This document shows, in pieces, positions 59,528 to 64,000 of a stretch of DNA of 64,000 bases. The notes beneath the pieces were generated by a model, which worked only from the letters and a program-made list of their open reading frames with translations, had not been told where the DNA came from and did not search any database. The stretch comes from Pseudomonas fluvialis (GTDB lineage: Bacteria > Pseudomonadota > Gammaproteobacteria > Pseudomonadales > Pseudomonadaceae). Each line of letters begins with the position of its first letter. Positions within the stretch are counted from its first letter, which is position 1. The stretch is taken from NCBI RefSeq assembly GCF_014207935.1, contig NZ_JACHLL010000003.1:508265-572264 (forward strand). The letters are read 5' to 3'. The position numbers were made by a program, and so were the translations under genes.

Positions 59528-60346
59528 ATGAGCACCGCCATCGAAACCTACAAGTCCGGCCCCTTCGACCTGACCCACAAGCTGACCGTGGAAAAGCACG
59601 GCCACACCGCGCTGATCACCATCAATCATCCGCCGGCCAACACCTGGGACCGTGACTCGCTGATCGGCCTCAAGCAACTGATCGAGCACCTCAACCACGA
59701 CGATGACATCTATGCCCTGGTGATCACCGGTCAGGGCAGCAAGTTCTTCTCCGCCGGCGCCGACCTCAACCTGTTCGCCGACGGCGACAAGGCCCGCGCC
59801 CGCGAGATGGCCCGTCGCTTCGGCGAAGCCTTCGAGGCGCTGAGCCACTTCCGTGGCGTGTCGATCGCCGCGATCAACGGCTACGCCATGGGCGGCGGGC
59901 TGGAGTGCGCGCTGGCCTGCGACATCCGCATCGCCGAGCGCCAGGCGCAGATGGCCCTGCCGGAAGCCGCGGTGGGCCTGCTGCCCTGCGCCGGCGGCAC
60001 CCAGAACCTGGCCTGGCTGGTGGGCGAAGGCTGGGCCAAGCGCATGATCCTCTGCGGCGAGCGCGTCGATGCCGAGACAGCCCTGCGCATCGGTCTCATC
60101 GAGCAGGTGGTCGATACTGGCGAAGCCCGTGGCCATGCCCTGCTGCTGGCCTCCCGCGTCGCGCGGCAGAGCCCGGTGGCGGTGCGCGCGATCAAACCGC
60201 TGATCCAGGGTGCCCGCTCCCGCGGACCCAGCACCTGGCTGCCGGAGGAGCGCGAGCGTTTCGTCGATCTGTTCGATGCCGACGACACCCGCGAGGGCGT
60301 CAACGCCTTCCTCGAAAAGCGCGATCCCCAATGGCGCAACAAATAA
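59528..60346 (+). CDS. dspI: Enoyl-CoA hydratase, DspI-like
   Basis: A 272-residue crotonase. Oxyanion-hole segments are KFFSAGADLNLF and GYAMGGGLECALACDI. Both catalytic glutamates are present, Glu126 (GGGLE) and Glu146 (ALPEAAVG), the numbers I recall for P. aeruginosa DspI. DspI (PA0745) is described as needed for cis-2-decenoic acid, a biofilm dispersion signal. Length, position in the operon and these residues support orthology. In this operon it could also hydrate methacrylyl-CoA. GGAGA precedes ATG 59528. Confidence 0.8.
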   Translation: MSTAIETYKSGPFDLTHKLTVEKHGHTALITINHPPANTWDRDSLIGLKQLIEHLNHDDDIYALVITGQGSKFFSAGADLNLFADGDKARAREMARRFGEAFEALSHFRGVSIAAINGYAMGGGLECALACDIRIAERQAQMALPEAAVGLLPCAGGTQNLAWLVGEGWAKRMILCGERVDAETALRIGLIEQVVDTGEARGHALLLASRVARQSPVAVRAIKPLIQGARSRGPSTWLPEERERFVDLFDADDTREGVNAFLEKRDPQWRNK

Positions 60347-60357
60347 GGGCGGAACAA

Positions 60358-61464
60358 ATGATGAACGTGCACTTCGAGGAACTCATCGCCCCCCACGGCG
60401 CGCGCATCGGCGTGGCCACCCTCAACGCCGAGAAGAGCCTCAACGCCCTGAGCCTGCCGATGGTCGAGGCGCTCGACGCCCACCTCAAACGCTGGGCCGA
60501 AGACCCGGCCATCGCCTGCGTGCTGCTGCGCGGCGCCGGCCCCAAGGCCTTCTGCGCCGGCGGCGATGTGGTGCAACTGGTGCAGCAGTGCCGCGAGGCA
60601 CCTGGCACCGTGCCGGAACTGGCCAAGCGCTTCTTCGCCGACGAATACCGCCTGGACCACCGCATCCACACCTACCCCAAGCCGCTGATCTGCTGGGCAC
60701 ACGGCCACGTGCTGGGCGGCGGCATGGGCCTGATGCAGGGTGCCGGCATTCGCATCGTCACCCCCAGCAGCCGGCTGGGCATGCCCGAGGTCAATATCGG
60801 CCTGTTCCCGGATGTCGGCGGCAGCTGGTTCCTCGCGCGCCTGCCGGGTCGGCTCGGCCTGTTCCTGGGCCTGACCGCCAGCCCGATCAACGCCCGCGAC
60901 GCGCTGGACCTGAACCTGGCCGACCGTTTCCTACTCGACGAGCAGCAGGACGCGCTGCTCGACGGCCTGGTGCAGATCAACTGGCAGGAACAACCACAGG
61001 CGCAACTACTCAGCCTGCTCCAGGCCCTGGAGCACGAGGCCCGCAGCCAGTTGCCCGAAGCCCAGTGGCTGCCGCGCCGGGCACGTCTCGACGCGCTGCT
61101 GGATGTACCCGACCTGCCCAGCGCCTGGCATGCCCTGCTCTCCCTCCGCGAGGACGACGACGGCCTGCTGGCCCGCGCGGCCAAGACGGTCGCCGGCGGC
61201 TGCCCGCTGACCGGCCACCTGGTGTGGGAGCAAATTCGCCGCGCCCGCCACCTGTCGCTGGGCGAGGTGTTCCGCCTGGAGTACGCCATGGCGCTGAACT
61301 GCTGCCGCCACCCGGAATTCCCCGAGGGCGTGCGTGCCCGGCTGATCGACAAGGACCACCAGCCCCGCTGGCACTGGCCTGACGTGGCGCATATCCCGCC
61401 GGCGGCCATCGAGGCGCACTTCCACCCGGCGTGGGACGGCACACACCCGCTAGCCGATCTCTGA
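60358..61464 (+). CDS. 3-hydroxyisobutyryl-CoA hydrolase-like crotonase
   Basis: A 368-residue member of the enoyl-CoA hydratase/isomerase family, with the extended C-terminal domain typical of HIBYL-CoA hydrolases. Landmarks are KAFCAGGDVVQLVQQ, WAHGHVLGGGMGLM and LGMPEVNIGLFPDVGGSWFLARL, whose Glu is catalytic. It would release 3-hydroxyisobutyrate for MmsB. It starts at ATG 60358 or the next ATG, after GGCGGA, 11 bp from the dspI-like gene. It resembles PAO1 PA0744 by order. Confidence 0.88.
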   Translation: MMNVHFEELIAPHGARIGVATLNAEKSLNALSLPMVEALDAHLKRWAEDPAIACVLLRGAGPKAFCAGGDVVQLVQQCREAPGTVPELAKRFFADEYRLDHRIHTYPKPLICWAHGHVLGGGMGLMQGAGIRIVTPSSRLGMPEVNIGLFPDVGGSWFLARLPGRLGLFLGLTASPINARDALDLNLADRFLLDEQQDALLDGLVQINWQEQPQAQLLSLLQALEHEARSQLPEAQWLPRRARLDALLDVPDLPSAWHALLSLREDDDGLLARAAKTVAGGCPLTGHLVWEQIRRARHLSLGEVFRLEYAMALNCCRHPEFPEGVRARLIDKDHQPRWHWPDVAHIPPAAIEAHFHPAWDGTHPLADL

Positions 61465-61513
61465 TCCCAGAGACCACTCGCACCTGCCACCTGTCGCAAC
61501 AAGGAGAACAACA

Positions 61514-62398
61514 ATGACGACAATCGCCTTTATCGGCCTTGGCCACATGGGCCTGCCCATGGCCCGCAACCTGCTGAAAGCCGGCTTCGCCCTGCGCGTA
61601 TTCGACCTGGTGCAGAGCACCGTCGACAGCCTGGCAATCGAGGGGGCCACAGCGGCCGCCAGCGCCGCCGAGGCGGTGGCCGGAGCCGAGGTGGTGGTGT
61701 CCATGCTGCCGGCCAGCCGTCATGTCGAGGGCCTGTATCTGGGCAACAGCAGTCTGATGGCGCAGATCGCCCCCGGCAGCCTGGTGCTGGAATGCTCGAC
61801 CATCGCCCCGGAGTCGGCGCGCAAGGTCCACGCCGCCGCCAGCGCGCGCGGCGTCGCCATGCTCGATGCGCCGGTATCCGGTGGCACCGCCGGCGCGGCG
61901 GCTGGCACCCTGACCTTTATGGTCGGCGGGCAGGCCGAGACACTGGAGCGCGCCCGCCCGGTGCTGTCCGCCATGGGCAAGAACCTGTTCCACGCCGGCC
62001 CCGACGGCGCCGGCCAGGTGGCCAAGGTGTGCAACAACCAGTTGCTGGCGGTGCAGATGATCGGCACCGCCGAGGCCCTGGCGCTTGGCGTGGCCAATGG
62101 CCTGGACGCGGCCACCCTGGCCGAGATCATGCGCCAGAGCTCGGGCGGCAACTGGGTGCTGGAGAAGTACAACCCCTGGCCGGGGGTGATGGAGAATGCC
62201 CCGGCGTCCAAGGGCTACTCCGGCGGCTTTATGAGCCAGCTGATGGCCAAGGACCTGGGGCTGGCCCAGGAAGCGGCCCAACTCACCGCCAGCAGCACGC
62301 CGATGGGCGCCCTGGCTCTGCAGCTGTACCGCCTGCTGCTCAAGCAGGGGCATGGCGAGCTGGACTTCTCGGCAGTACAAAAGCTGTTTGTTGAGTAA
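61514..62398 (+). CDS. mmsB: 3-hydroxyisobutyrate dehydrogenase
   Basis: A 294-residue NAD-dependent enzyme that makes methylmalonate semialdehyde, the substrate of the first gene of this operon. It has the dinucleotide loop IAFIGLGHMGLPMARNL at the start, the substrate loop DAPVSGGTAGAAAGTL (about 116-131) and the catalytic Lys in VAKVCNNQLLAVQ (about 172). It is the last operon gene. No plain terminator follows; the giant inverted repeat begins about 75 bp downstream. Confidence 0.93.
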   Translation: MTTIAFIGLGHMGLPMARNLLKAGFALRVFDLVQSTVDSLAIEGATAAASAAEAVAGAEVVVSMLPASRHVEGLYLGNSSLMAQIAPGSLVLECSTIAPESARKVHAAASARGVAMLDAPVSGGTAGAAAGTLTFMVGGQAETLERARPVLSAMGKNLFHAGPDGAGQVAKVCNNQLLAVQMIGTAEALALGVANGLDAATLAEIMRQSSGGNWVLEKYNPWPGVMENAPASKGYSGGFMSQLMAKDLGLAQEAAQLTASSTPMGALALQLYRLLLKQGHGELDFSAVQKLFVE

Positions 62399-62581
62399 CC
62401 TTTCAAGACACGGAAAGCCACGGTCTGCTTGGGTATTGCGAGGTTTGGTTGGCTTCTTTGGCCGAAGCCTGGCCATTTGCTGCGCTGGCTGAGGGTTCTG
62501 ATTTCGCCCTTTCCGGGCGAGTTTCTTTCTCTTGCCTGGCCAAGAGAAAGAAACCAAAGAGAAGGCCACCCCGACATCCGG

Positions 62582-62682
62582 GTCGCGCTGCGCGCGACTT
62601 CCCTCCCTCCGGTGATGCTTCGGGGGCCGGCATACACGGGACTTCCCTGTCCCGTTATGCCTCTCGCGGCCATCCGGGCCGC
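62582..62682 (-). repeat. Three hairpins of arm A
   Basis: Hairpin 1 is at 62582-62598 (GTCGCGC-TGC-GCGCGAC), hairpin 2 at 62636-62655 (ACGGGAC-TTCCCT-GTCCCGT) and hairpin 3 at 62666-62682 (GCGGCC-ATCCG-GGCCGC). Read on the minus strand the loops are GCA, AGGGAA and CGGAT, matching those of arm B. Confidence 0.75.
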
Positions 62683-62841
62683 TCGTCCCCCTACGCAACA
62701 CCTCCACTCGGCCTCCTGACGGGGACTCGGCTCAGAGTTGCCTGATCTGTTCTTGCCTTTGATTTCGCTTCTTTTGCACGGTCTGGCAGGCCGCACTGAA
62801 TGCCCCTTGAGGAGGGCGAACGGAGTCGTTGCGTAGAGGGG

Positions 62842-62947
62842 CAAGCGGCCTGGACGGCCGCTTGAGGCGTAAAGGTCCAGGGACGGACCTTGTACGCCGG
62901 CCCTTAGAGCAGCGATGGAGTGAGCGGACCCTGCGCGCAGCGCAGGG
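62842..62947 (+). repeat. Three hairpins of arm B
   Basis: Hairpin 3 is at 62842-62864 (CAAGCGGCC-TGGAC-GGCCGCTTG), hairpin 2 at 62872-62891 (AAGGTCC-AGGGAC-GGACCTT) and hairpin 1 at 62929-62947 (CCCTGCGC-GCA-GCGCAGGG). The stems of 1 and 2 differ from arm A at many positions yet stay fully paired, while the loops are kept. Confidence 0.75.
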
Positions 62948-63067
62948 CCGGATGAAGGGGTGTGTTTCTTTGCTTACTTTATTTGCACAAGCAAAGAAAG
63001 TGAGTCGCCCGGCAAGGGCGAAACCAAAGCCCGCAACCAGCGCGAAAAGCGGTTGAGCACCGAGCGT

Positions 63068-64000
63068 CTAGCGCTCCCTCAACGCCTCAGACTGCGCCCG
63101 CAGAATAGGCTTGAGCAGGTACGACAACACGCTCTTCTTGCCGGTGATGATGTCAACCGACGCCACCATGCCGGGAATGATCAGCAGCGGATTCTTCTCG
63201 GTGCCCAGATGGCTCTTCTCCGTGCGCAGCTGGATCACGTAGAAGCTGTTGCCTTCCTCGTCGGTGATGCTGTCGGCACCGATATTGACCAGCTTGGCCT
63301 TGAGCCCGCCGTAGATGGTGTAGTCATAGGCCGTGAACTTGACCACCGCCTCCTGGCCCGGATGGAGGAAGGCGATGTCCTGGGGACGAATGCGCGCCTC
63401 CACCAACAGGTGATCGTCCAGCGGCACCACCTCGACCATATCGCTGCCCGGCTGGATCACTCCGCCGATGGTGTTGACCAGCAGCTGCTTGACGATGCCG
63501 CGCACCGGTGAGATCACCAGGGTACGCTTGACCCGATCCTCCAGCGCCTTGCCGGTGGCCTGGATCTTGTTCAGTTCGGTGCTCACCTCATTGAGCTGGG
63601 TCAGCGCCTCGCTCCGAAAGCGCGAGCGGGTTTCCTCGATCTTGCGCTGCACCTCGACAATCGCCGACTCCGCACGCGGAATCGCCAGCCCGGTGGCTTC
63701 CAGCTCGCCCTGGCTTTCCACTTCGGCACGCTTGAGGCGCAACACTTCCACCTGGGAAATCGCGCCCTCGGCCACCAGCGGCTCGGACATGCGGATTTCC
63801 TGACGCAGCAGGTTGAGACTGTTGCGCACCTGTCCCTGCTTGGACTGGAACTCGCGCAGCTCCTGCTGCCGCTGTACCAGTTGCTCCTCCAGACCGGCCA
63901 CCTCATCGGTTAGCTGCTGCTGGCGGCTGGTAAACAGCTCGCGCTCGCTGTCGGCCAGGCCCGGCGCCTTTTCCTGCACCTCCGCCGGCACTGCCAGCTC
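63068..64000 (-). CDS. HlyD-family type I secretion adaptor, partial (LapC-like)
   Basis: The frame is open at the window edge, so the N terminus is missing; about 310 residues are seen. A long coiled-coil hairpin (ADSERELFTSRQQQLTDEVAGLEEQL onward) is followed by the lipoyl/beta-barrel region (TLVISPVRGIVKQLLVNTIGGVIQPG, VVPLDDHLLVEARIRPQDIAFLHPGQ) and the C-terminal VASVDIITGKKSVLSYLLKPILRA. This is the periplasmic adaptor of an ABC exporter. The end strongly resembles LapC, which exports the LapA biofilm adhesin. Confidence 0.88.
   Translation of the reverse strand, partial: ELAVPAEVQEKAPGLADSERELFTSRQQQLTDEVAGLEEQLVQRQQELREFQSKQGQVRNSLNLLRQEIRMSEPLVAEGAISQVEVLRLKRAEVESQGELEATGLAIPRAESAIVEVQRKIEETRSRFRSEALTQLNEVSTELNKIQATGKALEDRVKRTLVISPVRGIVKQLLVNTIGGVIQPGSDMVEVVPLDDHLLVEARIRPQDIAFLHPGQEAVVKFTAYDYTIYGGLKAKLVNIGADSITDEEGNSFYVIQLRTEKSHLGTEKNPLLIIPGMVASVDIITGKKSVLSYLLKPILRAQSEALRER

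Larger units (their letters stand above)
62474..63056. repeat. 580-bp giant imperfect palindrome: two inverted copies of a hairpin-rich repeat
   Basis: The 669-bp gap between mmsB and the secretion adaptor holds no credible gene. Instead it is an inverted pair of about 255-base units, arm A (62474-62727) and arm B (62800-63056), about 65-75 percent alike by eye. The outer ends match (TTTCGCCCTT-x-CCGGGCGA on both). Each arm also has a GTTGCGTAG-type core and three small hairpins at matching places. Arm A also has a perfect 14-base hairpin (62521-62554). Confidence 0.8.

Noticed and set aside
61010..62707. Long minus-strand frame under the hydrolase and mmsB genes
   Set aside because: Antisense shadow that runs into the repeat; no homology-like content.
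62403..62745. Several short frames inside the inverted repeat
   Set aside because: They overlap each other in different frames and track the palindrome. Such frames are often mis-annotated as small hypothetical proteins.
62474..63056. Inverted repeat read as an insertion sequence or MITE
   Set aside because: No transposase and no target-site duplication I can see. The paired internal hairpins with conserved loops point to selected structure more than to simple terminal repeats, although mobility is not excluded.

Overview
The window is a high-GC gammaproteobacterial chromosome segment with the gene content and order of a Pseudomonas outside the P. aeruginosa species. Core proteins such as NadB, GacS, OprD, DinB and AlgU look very close to the P. 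aeruginosa versions, but the order departs from PAO1 as I recall it. I see no rRNA, CRISPR array, prophage or insertion sequence. Statements about PAO1 synteny are from memory and were not searched.

Region 1 (1-9.8 kb): the end of a GGDEF gene, a membrane/cold-shock fusion, slyX and a HIT protein are followed by a seven-gene minus-strand operon (8147 to 1741). The operon encodes a thermostable-hemolysin-family protein, an AMP-dependent ligase, a haem-oxygenase-like (TenA/HDO-type) protein, a short-chain dehydrogenase, a TPR protein and a QseBC/PmrAB-like two-component system. A PmrA-type direct repeat (8197-8213) lies just upstream, so this looks like a self-regulated biosynthetic unit. It sits between the HIT gene and an oprD-type porin, which I recall as near neighbours in PAO1. 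It is the best candidate here for an undescribed system.

Region 2 (9.8-37 kb): a conserved housekeeping block with proS, acylphosphatase, a TlpA-like protein, a PilZ-like protein, yihY, arsC, wrbA, hda, perM, purMN, mazG, relA, rlmD, cysM, gacS, ldhA and dinB. It ends at two tandem initiator tRNA genes, each with its own promoter and terminator.

Region 3 (37-54.4 kb): cytochrome b561, then pdxJ-recO-era-rnc-DUF4845-lepB-lepA (minus strand), nadE, and the envelope-stress cluster algU-mucA-mucB-mucC-mucD with two AlgU-type promoter matches. These are followed by nadB, ygfX-sdhE, ygfZ, an HDOD protein and ung.

Region 4 (54.4-64 kb): an AraC-type regulator diverges from an acyl-CoA/valine-type catabolic operon. 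Its genes are methylmalonate-semialdehyde dehydrogenase, an orphan branched-chain-type binding protein, acyl-CoA dehydrogenase, a DspI-like crotonase, a 3-hydroxyisobutyryl-CoA hydrolase-like crotonase and mmsB. Then comes a 580-bp non-coding giant inverted repeat (62474-63056). Its two arms carry matching hairpins whose stems differ in sequence but stay paired. The window ends inside a LapC/HlyD-type secretion adaptor gene.
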